Assembly (NCBI GenBank): GCA_963660485.1
Contig: CAVKYH010000002.1
Location: 62,001-126,000, forward strand
Origin: UBA6398 sp963660485
GTDB lineage: Bacteria; Bacteroidota; Bacteroidia; Bacteroidales; Bacteroidaceae
Direction of reading: 5' to 3'
DNA: 64,000 bases
Shown: positions 41,174 to 49,880 of the stretch, piece after piece
Numbering within the stretch: position 1 is the first letter of the stretch
Layout: each line of letters begins with the position of its first letter
Translations under genes and position numbers: made by a program
Notes under the pieces: generated by a model
Seen by the model: the letters and a program-made list of their open reading frames with translations, nothing else
Told to the model about the DNA's origin: nothing
The model's database searches: none

Positions 41174-43933
41174 TTATTTTGTAGCCGTGATTTCGTAATG
41201 GCCTTGCAGGGTTTCCACCGTAAATCCTTCGGCAGTTTTTTCAACAGCCTTCACGGTTTTCACATTCTTCGCCGGTTTGCCGTTTACAAGGAGATTGCTG
41301 AATCCTTTGGCGGGTACATAAACCGTAGCATTTGAGCCCACGGGAACGTCAACGGCTACCCTTACCTTTCCGTCGGCATGGCTTACGGTTGACGACACTT
41401 TTCCGTAGGGCGACATGCGCGAATAGGTTACGCTTTCAAGGCTGTCGGCCAAAACCGGACGCACAATGAGATGTTTGTATGCCGGAGCTTCGGGATCGGA
41501 ATTGACACCGGCGAGTTTGCGGTAGAACCAAGTGAGACCGCAACCGAGGAACGGGTGATTTTCGGAGTACTTGCCGTCGAATTGCTCCCACATCGTAGTT
41601 GCGCCGTCCTTTATCATCTTACCGAAAGACGGGAAGTCTGTTTTGTTCATCGCTGTGAAAGCCACGTTGTTTGCGCCTATTTTTGCGAGGTTCTCAAACA
41701 AAACTTCTATTGCAAGGTAGCCGCCGTTGAGATGCCCTTGATGACGTATGGCAATCTCGTCTTTTAGAATATTCTTGAGTTCCGGGCGAATTTTGTCAAG
41801 CCCCATTTCTGCGGCAAACGCATTGCAGCCGAAATCGCCGTAACCTTCTTCGGAATTTATGAAGAATACTTTATCGTAAGCAGCGGCGGTTTTCTGAGCA
41901 AGTTCGGCGTAATGTTTTTCATCAGCCTCGTTGCCCAAAACTTTAGCCATGCGGCTCATTCTGTCGGCACAGCGCCACAAAATATATGTGTGTACTTTTT
42001 CATCAGCCGGGAATTGGTATGGCGGAACCCAGTCGCCGAGATTCATCCAATAGCAATCGCCGTTGTCGAAAGCGTTCTTGCGTTGCTGGTGCATGGTTCC
42101 ATTTTCTTTTACCCACGACATCATGTATTCCACCTGGCGTTTTGCTGCGTCGTAGTTCTCTTCTAATACTTTTTTGTCGCCGTAGTTCATGTAATATTCC
42201 CAAGGCATTAATGTCATGGCCGCACCCCATGCAACTCCTCCGCCTGCTCCGGGGCACCAAGGTGCGGAATTGGGCACATAACCCGTGTCTTTGTCCTGCG
42301 CGTCTCGCATGGTGTGGAACCAACTGCGGAAGAAAGCTGCACCGTCAAAGTTGTGCATCACCGTAGAACAGACAGCCTGGCCGTCTCCGGTGTATGGAAT
42401 TCGTTCGCGATGCGGGCAGTCGCTTTCCACACCGCTATGAATATTGTCTTTCTCGCTTCTGCGCCAAATATGGTTTATTTGGTTGAAAAGTTCGTTTGAT
42501 GTCGTGAACACGGCATACTCTTTCAGGTCGGTGTTGACGGCTTCTGCCACGATTTGGTCGGCTTTGGGCATCGCGCCGCTTATTGTAACCTTGCGGAAGA
42601 CGTACCACGTGAATTGCGGGGCGTAGTTTATCGGTGCGTTGTCCTTGAAAGTGTAGCTCACTTCCTGTGGATATACGCTTTCATACCTTATCTTTATTAC
42701 TTTGCCCTTTTCTCCGCAAAGTCCGTTGAGTCTTACGTGTCCCGATATCATTTCTCCGAAATCTATTGTGTAGCTTCCGTCGTCATTATGTTTGTAGGAG
42801 ATTGGTTTGAATGTCTCGGTAACTCTGTCGGGTGTGCTGTCAAACGCCACGAGTTTGCCTTCGGGCGCTTTGCGGGCCACGGCGTTTTTCCAAGATGAGT
42901 CGTCGTATTCGGGATTGCACCAGTCGGTGATTTCCTTTTGGGCGTCGTAGCTTTCGCCGTTGTAAATATCGCAAGCCACTATGCCGCTTTCGTGCGCTTT
43001 CCAGGTGGGGTTGCTCACAACTACCTGCTTGCTTCCGTCGTCATAGGTTATTTCTATTTGGCAAAGGAAACGGGGCGAACCGAATGCCGCGAGGCGGTCC
43101 ACACGTGTGTCGAAATATCCGCTGCCTATCATTGCGCCGGCGGCATTCTTGCCGTTGCGCAAAAGTTTGGTGATGTCGTATTGCAGATATGAGACTCTGA
43201 ATCCCGAAGATTTCTCGTCGAGCGAAATGCCACGGCGATATTTCAGGTCGGGTCGCCTGGTGTAGTTGGTGAAGTTGGGTACGAGCAAATCGTTGCCCAC
43301 TTTCTTGCCGTTGAGGAAGAATTCAAAATATCCGAGTCCTGTTACGAAAACTTTTGCCGAGCGTATGCCGGTTTTCACGTCGAATGTCTTGCGCAGGTAG
43401 GGCACGGGAGGAAAGTGTGAGATGCACTGTCCGGTTTTCAGGTCAAACTGTGCTTCTTCGCCCTGCCATGGTGAACCTATCCATTGGGCTTTCCAACCGG
43501 TGTCGGTGAGTCCTGTGGTAAATTTCTGGGGTGTGCTCCATGCCGAAACCTTTCCTTTTTCGTTCCATACCCTTACGCGCCAGAAATAGTCGGTAGCTTC
43601 GGTGAGTTTGCTGCCTTCGTAGTCTACCAAGTAGGAGTTTGAGGATTTCACTTTCTTACTGTCCCAAATATCGGCCTTACCTTGTAGCAATGCTTCCTGA
43701 GATGTTGCCACGCATATCTGGTAGGCTTTTTGTGCTTCTCCCATTGCGCCGCGTGCGGGTGTGTTGATCCACGAAAAGCGTGGGTTGTCGTCTTTCCCGC
43801 TTGGGGTATTGATTAGAATGTTCTCGCTTAGTTGTTCCACTCTGAGGTTTTCCGGTGTGATTTGGCCGTTTGCGGCGAGGGCGATTACTGTCATTGCCGC
43901 TATGCCGATGCGCTTGAAAGTTTGTAGGTTCAT
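41174..43933 (-). CDS. Secreted alpha-L-rhamnosidase (GH78)
   Basis: A 919-residue exported enzyme. A signal peptide (ending IALAANGQ) precedes fibronectin-like and beta-sandwich domains (about 25-420), then an (alpha/alpha)6 barrel (about 430-800) and a C-terminal beta domain. GH78 landmarks are HSGVESDCPHRERIPYTGDGQ near residue 510 (carrying the Asp and Glu residues of the active site) and TTMWEQFDGKYSENHPF near residue 782. It releases terminal rhamnose from glycans or plant glycosides. It reads straight into folP, which is unexpected for a carbohydrate gene. Confidence 0.93.
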   Translation of the reverse strand: MNLQTFKRIGIAAMTVIALAANGQITPENLRVEQLSENILINTPSGKDDNPRFSWINTPARGAMGEAQKAYQICVATSQEALLQGKADIWDSKKVKSSNSYLVDYEGSKLTEATDYFWRVRVWNEKGKVSAWSTPQKFTTGLTDTGWKAQWIGSPWQGEEAQFDLKTGQCISHFPPVPYLRKTFDVKTGIRSAKVFVTGLGYFEFFLNGKKVGNDLLVPNFTNYTRRPDLKYRRGISLDEKSSGFRVSYLQYDITKLLRNGKNAAGAMIGSGYFDTRVDRLAAFGSPRFLCQIEITYDDGSKQVVVSNPTWKAHESGIVACDIYNGESYDAQKEITDWCNPEYDDSSWKNAVARKAPEGKLVAFDSTPDRVTETFKPISYKHNDDGSYTIDFGEMISGHVRLNGLCGEKGKVIKIRYESVYPQEVSYTFKDNAPINYAPQFTWYVFRKVTISGAMPKADQIVAEAVNTDLKEYAVFTTSNELFNQINHIWRRSEKDNIHSGVESDCPHRERIPYTGDGQAVCSTVMHNFDGAAFFRSWFHTMRDAQDKDTGYVPNSAPWCPGAGGGVAWGAAMTLMPWEYYMNYGDKKVLEENYDAAKRQVEYMMSWVKENGTMHQQRKNAFDNGDCYWMNLGDWVPPYQFPADEKVHTYILWRCADRMSRMAKVLGNEADEKHYAELAQKTAAAYDKVFFINSEEGYGDFGCNAFAAEMGLDKIRPELKNILKDEIAIRHQGHLNGGYLAIEVLFENLAKIGANNVAFTAMNKTDFPSFGKMIKDGATTMWEQFDGKYSENHPFLGCGLTWFYRKLAGVNSDPEAPAYKHLIVRPVLADSLESVTYSRMSPYGKVSSTVSHADGKVRVAVDVPVGSNATVYVPAKGFSNLLVNGKPAKNVKTVKAVEKTAEGFTVETLQGHYEITATK

Positions 43934-43976
43934 TTTAATTTTCGTGATATTCGGTATTACCATAATATTAATAGTA

Positions 43977-43984
43977 CAAATATA
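43977..43984 (-). promoter_or_regulatory. -7 promoter box of the GH78-folP-cdaA operon
   Basis: Minus-strand TATATTTG, 43 bases before the start at 43933. Confidence 0.68.
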
Positions 43985-44094
43985 GTAAATTCCGTGTTTG
44001 CCAACGTTGTATGTGGTTTGTTTTTTGCAAAAAGCGGGCGCGCTTTGGATTTTTGCCGCGTTTTGTGTGGGCAGGGTGCGGGGTAGGGATAGAT

Positions 44095-44138
44095 ATAAGT
44101 AAGGCGGCATACCTTTTGGGGTATACCGCCTTGCTTAT
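44095..44138 (-). terminator. Hairpin after rplS
   Basis: A long stem (ATAAGCAAGGCGGTATACC and near-complement, one mismatch), 18 bases past the rplS stop. The sequence after it on the minus strand is only moderately T-rich. Confidence 0.55.
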
Positions 44139-44155
44139 GTCGGTTTCCTTGAAAA

Positions 44156-44521
44156 TTAGGCCTTGTTTACGTTGGTCTTCTTTTCGCGGATACGTGCTTT
44201 CTTACCGGTGAGTGCACGCAAGTAGTAGAGTTTCGCACGGCGAACCTTACCACGTTTGTTTATTTCTATGCTCTCGATGTTAGGAGAACTGATGGGGAAG
44301 ATACGTTCTACGCCTACGGTTCCGCTCATCTTGCGAACTGTGAAACGGCGCTGGTTGAGATGACCGGAAATCTTGATTACGATTCCGCGGAACAACTGGA
44401 TACGCTCTTTGTTACCCTCGACGATTTTGTATGCCACGGTGATGGTGTCGCCCGGACGGAACGCGGGAAATTCCTTGCCTGTAGCAAATGCTTCTTCAGC
44501 AACTTTAATTAGATCAATCAT
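44156..44521 (-). CDS. rplS: 50S ribosomal protein L19
   Basis: A 121-residue protein at the 30S-50S interface. The family blocks are all present: FRPGDTITVAYKIVEGNKERIQ near residue 22 (in part: FRPGDTITV), FRGIVIKI near residue 44, FTVRKMSGTVGVERIFP near residue 61 and RRAKLYYLRALTGKKARI near residue 94. The chosen ATG gives MIDLIKVAEEAF, as in relatives. It stands alone. Confidence 0.97.
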   Translation of the reverse strand: MIDLIKVAEEAFATGKEFPAFRPGDTITVAYKIVEGNKERIQLFRGIVIKISGHLNQRRFTVRKMSGTVGVERIFPISSPNIESIEINKRGKVRRAKLYYLRALTGKKARIREKKTNVNKA

Positions 44522-44610
44522 TTTGTTTAAATAAAATTGTTTGTTCGTCCCCAACGCAGCATCAACAAGCCACTCGATTTTTCTTGCCAGCGGCTACGCG
44601 GAAAGCGGTG

Positions 44611-44618
44611 CAAAGGAA
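44611..44618 (-). promoter_or_regulatory. Possible -7 promoter box of rplS
   Basis: Minus-strand TTCCTTTG, one base off TAnnTTTG, about 90 bases before the start. Confidence 0.45.
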
Positions 44619-44796
44619 CGAAAAAAAATGGAAATGACCAACTTATGCGGTGATTTTTTTATGATTTGCGCATGCCGTGCGGTTGGTTGTGCTTGCCGGA
44701 GTTTTCATGCAGCTTGCTTTTTGTCCGAAAAGCCTTTATTTAGGGCTATATGGCTTGTTTTTCAAACTATATTTTGATGTGTTTTAAAACTGTCGT

Positions 44797-44858
44797 GATA
44801 TCGTAAAAACAATGTCTGATATTATTTGAATAATGTTTGACATCTGAAAAACGATATA
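44797..44858. repeat. Divergent intergenic repeat R18 (e-type words, other separator)
   Basis: AATGTCTGATATTATTTGAA and TAATGTTTGACATC form an imperfect palindrome. It is flanked by GATATCGTAAAAAC and GAAAAACGATAT. It resembles R17 and lacks AATTTAAATT. R11 follows 115 bases later. Confidence 0.78.
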
Positions 44859-44973
44859 CCCACTGGCTTCCCGCACGCCTTATTTACGATATTTCGCGAG
44901 CCAAATTGAATGTATTTTTCCGCAAGTCAAAAACCCTGCTGTGCAGGGCGAAAAAACCTGCTGCGCAGGGCGG

Positions 44974-45083
44974 AAAAACTACACGGCATCTCGTGAAAAC
45001 TCCGGGCCACCAAATTTAAATTAGATGCGTCGGAATTTAAATTCCGGGCCTTGGAGTTTTTGCGATGTCCGATGTAGGAAAAA
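44974..45083. repeat. Intergenic three-slot repeat R11 (c / a' / d')
   Basis: An inverted copy of the R2/R3/R4/R13 type. The left arm AAAAACTACACGGCATCTCG is fully preserved. The right arm is altered (GGAGTTTTTGCGATGTCCG, then ATGTAG). It lies between tandem genes. Confidence 0.93.
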
Positions 45084-45107
45084 CGGGGTGGCGGGGCGGT
45101 TGTGGAA

Positions 45108-45929
45108 TCAAGGTTTTGCGGTGTTGTTTTTGGCCCATCGGCTGGGCGTTTCGCCCGTGATTTTCTTGAACACGCGTATGAAATATGTCATGCTGCCGAA
45201 GCCGTTTTGCGTGCATGCGTCTTGCAGCGTGTATTTGCCCGTGCGGAGCATGCGGCAAGCCTCGGCCACTTTGCGGCTGTTCATGTAGTCGACAAAAGTA
45301 ATGCCCTGCGTTTTTTTGAAAAAGTTGCAGAATGTGGTTCGGTTCATTCCCATTTGTGCTGAAACCGTGTCGAGCGAAAGCGTGTCCAATGGAGTTTGCC
45401 TAAGATAGTCGGCAAGCCGTGCGGCACGCTCTTCTTCCATAGCCTTGTAGCGTGTGGTGCCTGCCACAACGGGGTTAATGGTTCCGGCAATGCGTGTGAG
45501 GATTTCCATAAGGCTTGCGGCGCGCATGGCTTCGCTTTCGTGGCGCATGCTGAGCATTATGCTGCCTATGATGCCGGCTTGGGTTTTCTTGAAGTCCCAT
45601 GCCTTGGAGCGGTTTTCAAAGAATGTTGCCGCGTTTTCCCATTCGGGCATTGCGGCGGCGAGCTGTGCGGGAATTTCGTCGGGGAAACGCAGGGTTGCAA
45701 CCGCAGTGCCGCTGCTGAAATACCATGTGCTCGGCATGTCGGGCGGCATAAGCGTTAGCGTTCCCGCCTGCATGCGGCGCGATGTGCCGGATATTTCGCG
45801 CAATCCTTCACCCTCGGCAATGAATATCAGTTCCCATTCCTTGTATCTGCGCTGAAATCCGAACAGCAACGCGGTTTCGTCTTCGGGAATGGGGGGCTGC
45901 CTGAAAAAATCGTATTTGAAGGATTGCAT
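45108..45929 (-). CDS. AraC family transcriptional regulator
   Basis: A 273-residue regulator. The N-terminal part (about 1-165) looks like an AraC ligand-binding cupin (YKEWELIFIAEGEG, then LTLMPPDMPSTWYF). The C-terminal 100 residues hold two helix-turn-helix units: LDTVSAQMGMNRTTFCNFFKK and LQDACTQNGFGSMTYFIRVFKK (parts shown: VSAQMGMNRTTFCNFF, GSMTYFIRVFK). The start ATG gives MQSFKYDFFRQPP; a longer frame overlaps the esterase gene. It is 25 bases after that esterase and on the same strand, so it may regulate it. Confidence 0.9.
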   Translation of the reverse strand: MQSFKYDFFRQPPIPEDETALLFGFQRRYKEWELIFIAEGEGLREISGTSRRMQAGTLTLMPPDMPSTWYFSSGTAVATLRFPDEIPAQLAAAMPEWENAATFFENRSKAWDFKKTQAGIIGSIMLSMRHESEAMRAASLMEILTRIAGTINPVVAGTTRYKAMEEERAARLADYLRQTPLDTLSLDTVSAQMGMNRTTFCNFFKKTQGITFVDYMNSRKVAEACRMLRTGKYTLQDACTQNGFGSMTYFIRVFKKITGETPSRWAKNNTAKP

Positions 45930-45954
45930 GGTGAGCCGTGGTTTTGCCGCGCGG

Positions 45955-46833
45955 CTATTTGCAGTATTTTTTGAAGAACTTCCAGATTTCTTCGCCCGTG
46001 TTGATGTCGCCGTTGTGCCAGCAGTGGGGCGCGCCAACCACTTCGTAAAGTTGTACGTCGCATTTGCTTGTGCCGCCGGTGTAGAAATGGCGTATGATGT
46101 AGTGCTTGCTGTTGGGATTTATGCTCTTCACGGTGTCTTTTTTCTCGATGGTGCAGCCGTTGCGTGCCACCCAGTAGTTCACCGCTAAGGGCACGGAAAT
46201 ATAAGGTCCCCAGCCGCCGTCGCCGTTAGGGTCGCCCGTCCATTCCGAAACCCTGTCTTCTGTGCCGTGTATCTCGAAAATTGGAACAGGGTGGGGATTG
46301 GTGAGAGCATATTTCTTGTAAAACCAAGTGAAAGCCAGTCCAGCCACCGGAGCAAGCGCCTTGAATGTGGTTTGTCCCTCAAGGGCGGCAAGATAGCAGA
46401 TATCGCCGCCGTTTGACATGCCCGTGAGAAATGCGTTGTCCTTGCTCAGGGAATATTTCTTCTGTACAAATTGCGTCATCTTGCATAGCATTTTCACGTC
46501 GTCCACATTCATGCCTTTCTGGTTGGGATATCCTACGAAAAATCCCGGGTGTCCGCTCGGATCTTTCAGACCTTGGGGATACAGCACGGCGAATCCTTCC
46601 CTCTCGGCTACGTCGTCGAGGTCAAAATGTGCGGGGGTGGCGCTCCCTCCATAGCCGTGGACGCAAGTTATAATGGGTGCGTTTTTTACGATGCCCGACG
46701 GCAGGAATAGTTTGCCCGTTCTTGTTTTGCCGTCAATCTTGCAAGTGATGTCGATATACTTTCCGTTTGCGGCGAAACTTGATGTGGCTGAAACCACAAG
46801 CAGCGCAAAAAATACGAGAAGAAGTCTTTTCAT
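45955..46833 (-). CDS. Secreted alpha/beta hydrolase (CE1 / PHB depolymerase-like esterase)
   Basis: A 292-residue exported esterase. The signal peptide ends SSFAANG. The oxyanion block is IITCVHGYGGSA near residue 55. The nucleophile Ser is in FLTGMSNGGDICY near residue 142. The likely Asp is in EIHGTEDRVSEW near residue 198. The likely His is in GAPHCWHNGD near residue 272. Relatives include feruloyl and acetyl esterases acting on plant polymers and polyhydroxybutyrate depolymerases. The substrate is open. It is flanked by an AraC regulator and a glycosyltransferase on the same strand. Confidence 0.85.
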   Translation of the reverse strand: MKRLLLVFFALLVVSATSSFAANGKYIDITCKIDGKTRTGKLFLPSGIVKNAPIITCVHGYGGSATPAHFDLDDVAEREGFAVLYPQGLKDPSGHPGFFVGYPNQKGMNVDDVKMLCKMTQFVQKKYSLSKDNAFLTGMSNGGDICYLAALEGQTTFKALAPVAGLAFTWFYKKYALTNPHPVPIFEIHGTEDRVSEWTGDPNGDGGWGPYISVPLAVNYWVARNGCTIEKKDTVKSINPNSKHYIIRHFYTGGTSKCDVQLYEVVGAPHCWHNGDINTGEEIWKFFKKYCK

Positions 46834-46852
46834 GATGTTATGCCTTGGAGTT

Positions 46853-48022
46853 TTAGAATTTTCTGATGAAGTTGCGGCGGTGAAGCCTTGCGCGCAATTT
46901 CCATAGGGGATAATATAGCGGGCGTACCGTTTCGTACCAAAGAAGTGAGAAGACGAAAGTTCTCTCGCCGAACATTCGCGAAACGCGGCGCATCATCATA
47001 ATGTCGGCAACGGTTACTGCGAGCGCGGCAAGGCACACTGCTGCTCCGGCAAGCCACATTTTCGAAACGAAAAGCGTTGCCGCCGCCACTATCCAGCCTG
47101 CGAGCCAAAGGAAATGCCCTGTGTTTGCAATGCGGAGCGCTATGGTTGCCACGCTGCCGTTTCTCGGGAATTGCATAAGCGATGCCGTGCGCGTGAGCTT
47201 TGAGCTGCGCCATTTTCTGCGCATGTTCTGATTGAATTCGCGCACTGTCGCCGTGCGGGCGTTGCATATCGTGGCGTTTCCGTGGCTTGAAATTGCGTTT
47301 ACAAGCAGATCGTCTTCGCCGAAAAGCCGGTCGAGTGAATCCGCGTAGCCGTCTGCGTCGAGGAATGCGGCACGCCGGAATGCCAAGTTGGCTCCGTCGC
47401 CGCCTATGGCGCGCTTTCGTGCCGACAAGAACCATAGCAGATTGTATTGCAGCCGTTCAAAAATGGCGCGGCGTGCGGCAAGAGTTCCATTGTCGGCGTA
47501 GTTGGCGTAACCAATTACGATATCCGTGTCGTCGGTAAAGCGCGAAGCCAGGGTTTTGAGCCACAAATCGGTTACGGGAATGCACGACGGGCGTGTGAGA
47601 ACCACCCAATTGTTGCGCGCAGCCTTTACGCCGAGCGAGACAGCAAGTTTTGTGTGGCTTACATAGCGTGCAGTTTTCGGCACGAACGTATGTCGTAGGT
47701 TCGGATAGCGGTTCTCGAATCGTTTCAATACGTCGTGGGTGGAATCATTCGAGCAGTCGTCCACCACAACTACCTCGAACTTAATTCCGCGCTGCTCCAT
47801 GATTTTGGGGAGGTTGGTTTCCAGATGGTCTCCCTCGTTGTGTGAGCAGATCACCACGGTTATCGCGTCGTTGGCAGGCGGGTTGGTCATTCCTGTTTGC
47901 GGTTTGCCGGCTGCGCGGTAGAGTTTCAGACGGAACAGAAGGAATGCCGCCAGCCCGAGAAGCATCATCGTGCCGGCTGCTACGAGTATTGTTTGAAAGT
48001 GCAGGGAAACGAATTGAATCAT
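46853..48022 (-). CDS. Membrane-bound glycosyltransferase family 2 protein
   Basis: A 389-residue glycosyltransferase. One N-terminal helix (about 8-32) precedes the GT-A domain. TVVICSHNEGDHLETNLP near residue 56 and VVVVDDCSNDST near residue 87 bind the nucleotide sugar. RLFGEDDLLVNAI near residue 231 carries the catalytic-type ED. WRSSKLTRTAS near residue 270 sits where processive enzymes have QxxRW-like sequences. Two or more helices end the protein. It adds a sugar to an envelope glycan of unknown kind. It begins 4 bases after the methyltransferase gene. Confidence 0.9.
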   Translation of the reverse strand: MIQFVSLHFQTILVAAGTMMLLGLAAFLLFRLKLYRAAGKPQTGMTNPPANDAITVVICSHNEGDHLETNLPKIMEQRGIKFEVVVVDDCSNDSTHDVLKRFENRYPNLRHTFVPKTARYVSHTKLAVSLGVKAARNNWVVLTRPSCIPVTDLWLKTLASRFTDDTDIVIGYANYADNGTLAARRAIFERLQYNLLWFLSARKRAIGGDGANLAFRRAAFLDADGYADSLDRLFGEDDLLVNAISSHGNATICNARTATVREFNQNMRRKWRSSKLTRTASLMQFPRNGSVATIALRIANTGHFLWLAGWIVAAATLFVSKMWLAGAAVCLAALAVTVADIMMMRRVSRMFGERTFVFSLLWYETVRPLYYPLWKLRARLHRRNFIRKF

Positions 48023-48026
48023 TTGC

Positions 48027-48794
48027 CTATTGTTTTTTGCTGTAAGTGTTTCCGCGGAATGCGGCAAGCGTTATAGCAGTGGCTATGCTCGCATTCAGGC
48101 TTTCCACAGTGGCCCGGTGTTGCGGATAGGGCGGTATGAAGATGCGCCGTGTTACGGTTTTCTCCACCTCGCGCGAGATGCCGTTGCCCTCGTTGCCTAT
48201 CACGATTATTCCGCGTTGCTCGAGATTTGCCGTGAATATGTTTTCGCCGTCGAGGAAAGTGCCCCAAACGGGTGAGTTGCACGAGCTGAGCGTTTCGGGA
48301 AGGTCGATATATGAAACCATTACCCTTGCCGCCGAACCCATGGTGGCTTGCAGTGCTTTGGGGGAGTATATGTCGGCCGTATTTTTTGAGCAGAAAACGT
48401 GGCGAATGCCCATCCAGTCGGCAGTGCGTACTATGGTGCCGAGATTGCCGGGGTTTTGTATCTCGTCGAGTGCGATGCAGAGTTCGTTTTCGGCTATCCG
48501 GGCAATGTTTTCCGGCTTTACGGTTTCCGGCTTTTCAAACACGGCGAGCACTTGGTGCGGTGTGGTTAGAAGTGTGGCGCGTTCCATCAAGTCATGGCCC
48601 ACATATTCCGCCTCGACATGCGGCGCGGTTGCGCCGAAGTTGAATTCTTCTTCAACTATAAGCCGGCGGCAGGTGAATTTGCCGAGGAGTTCGCCTACGA
48701 GTTTCGGACCTTCGGCAACGAACAAGCCCTCCTCGTCGCGCCGCTTCTTGAGGGCGAGAGAATGGATAAACTTTATTTCGTTTTTGCTCAGCAT
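48027..48794 (-). CDS. TrmH/SpoU family RNA methyltransferase
   Basis: A 255-residue enzyme that methylates a 2'-hydroxyl in rRNA or tRNA with S-adenosylmethionine. The N-terminal substrate-binding domain (about 1-90, SLALKKRRDEEGLFVAEGPK) precedes the knotted SPOUT domain. Its motifs are DEIQNPGNLGTIVRTADW near residue 108, IIVIGNEGNGIS near residue 196 and IPPYPQHRATVESLNASIA near residue 219 (in part: VESLNASIA). The target base is not known. It is the first gene of a four-gene minus-strand run. Confidence 0.93.
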   Translation of the reverse strand: MLSKNEIKFIHSLALKKRRDEEGLFVAEGPKLVGELLGKFTCRRLIVEEEFNFGATAPHVEAEYVGHDLMERATLLTTPHQVLAVFEKPETVKPENIARIAENELCIALDEIQNPGNLGTIVRTADWMGIRHVFCSKNTADIYSPKALQATMGSAARVMVSYIDLPETLSSCNSPVWGTFLDGENIFTANLEQRGIIVIGNEGNGISREVEKTVTRRIFIPPYPQHRATVESLNASIATAITLAAFRGNTYSKKQ

Positions 48795-48819
48795 TGTGCA
48801 GAATCTATGTTTGATAGCG

Positions 48820-48827
48820 CAAAGTTA
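48820..48827 (-). promoter_or_regulatory. -7 promoter box of the methyltransferase run
   Basis: Minus-strand TAACTTTG, 25 bases before the start at 48794. Confidence 0.72.
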
Positions 48828-48903
48828 ATAAGTAATGCCAAACCCGCAAAACCTTTTTTCAGCAGAGCCGAAACCAATGCCGTAAAAACGATGTGCCGTG
48901 GGG

Positions 48904-49015
48904 AAAAAACGAGGTCAGACATGATGAAAAACTCCGGGCCACCAAATTTAAATTAGATGCGTCGGAATTTAAATTCCGGGCCTTGGAGTTTTTACGAGAT
49001 GCCTTGTTGTTTTTT
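48904..49015. repeat. Intergenic three-slot repeat R12 (c / a' / d')
   Basis: Core as in R11. The left arm is replaced by an e-type word (GAGGTCAGACATGATG) joined to GAAAAACTCC. The right arm is standard, then CTTGTTG. It lies between divergent genes. Confidence 0.93.
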
Positions 49016-49095
49016 CGGCCTGTGGAAATGGGGTGTAAAAAGTCCGTTCCGCTTAAATTTTCAAGGGCAAGAGAGTGTAGGTGTAAAGTTTTTCG

Positions 49096-49103
49096 TTACT
49101 TTG
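49096..49103 (+). promoter_or_regulatory. -7 promoter box of tcdA
   Basis: TTACTTTG, one base off consensus. A start site near 49110 makes ATG 49125 more likely than ATG 49116. Confidence 0.58.
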
Positions 49104-49124
49104 CAACATATTAATATGTGCATG

Positions 49125-49880
49125 ATGCAGGAATCCGAATGGAAAGAGCGCACCGCGTTGCTGCTCGGGGGCGAGGCCGTGGAACGGCTTGCGCAAAGCC
49201 GCGTGCTGGTAGCCGGTGTGGGCGGAGTGGGAGCCTATGCCGCCGAAATGGTGTGCCGTGCCGGAGTGGGACATATCGTTGTGGTTGACGCCGATTGCGT
49301 TTCGCTCTCAAACATCAACCGCCAGTTGCCCGCCATGACCTCTACCGTTGGAAAGAAAAAGGCCGGACTTGTGGCGGCGCGCCTTCTCGACATCAATCCA
49401 AGCCTCGATATCAAGGCTATCGACGCTTTTCTCGACGAGGAAAACATTCCCGGCTTGCTTGAAGAGGGCGGATTTGATTTCATAATCGATGCCATCGACA
49501 CCATAAAGCCCAAGGTTGCGCTGATATGCGAGGCGCTGAAACGGCATACCAATATCGTTTCGTCGATGGGCGCAGGGGCTAAGACCGATATCACCAAGAT
49601 TCGCTTCGCCAACGTATGGGATACGTTCAACTGCGGACTTAGCCGCGCCGTGAGACAGGCTTTGAAGAAACAGCATATGAGATCGCGCAAACTGCCTGTG
49701 GTTTTCTCCGAAGAGGTTCCCGACATGAACGCCGTGAAAGCGGTGGAGGGCGAACGAAACAAGAAAACAACCGCCGGAACTGTGTCGTACATGCCGGCTA
49801 CATTCGGCTGTTTTCTCGCCGAATACGTAATCACGCACATTATATCCGACAAACAAAAAAACAATAATGATAAATCTTAA
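49125..49880 (+). CDS. tcdA: tRNA threonylcarbamoyladenosine dehydratase (ThiF/E1-like)
   Basis: A 251-residue ATP-dependent enzyme that cyclises the t6A base next to tRNA anticodons. The nucleotide loop is VLVAGVGGVGAYAAE near residue 26. VVVDADCVSLSNINRQLPA near residue 51 and DAIDTIKPKVALI near residue 121 are family blocks. The end (VSYMPATFGCFLAEYVI) is typical of the YgdL/TcdA branch rather than of ThiF or MoeB. No catalytic CxxC zinc site is seen. It overlaps the next gene by 14 bases. Starts at 49116 or 49122 are also possible. Confidence 0.9.
   Translation: MQESEWKERTALLLGGEAVERLAQSRVLVAGVGGVGAYAAEMVCRAGVGHIVVVDADCVSLSNINRQLPAMTSTVGKKKAGLVAARLLDINPSLDIKAIDAFLDEENIPGLLEEGGFDFIIDAIDTIKPKVALICEALKRHTNIVSSMGAGAKTDITKIRFANVWDTFNCGLSRAVRQALKKQHMRSRKLPVVFSEEVPDMNAVKAVEGERNKKTTAGTVSYMPATFGCFLAEYVITHIISDKQKNNNDKS

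Noticed and set aside
48957..49124. Open frames through the repeats that share peptides like RNLNLVARSFYEMP or RRNLNSGPWSFYE
   Set aside because: The peptides arise only because the repeat has few stops in one frame. Starts lie inside the repeat and the frames end or run into unrelated genes. No sign of a conserved small protein.
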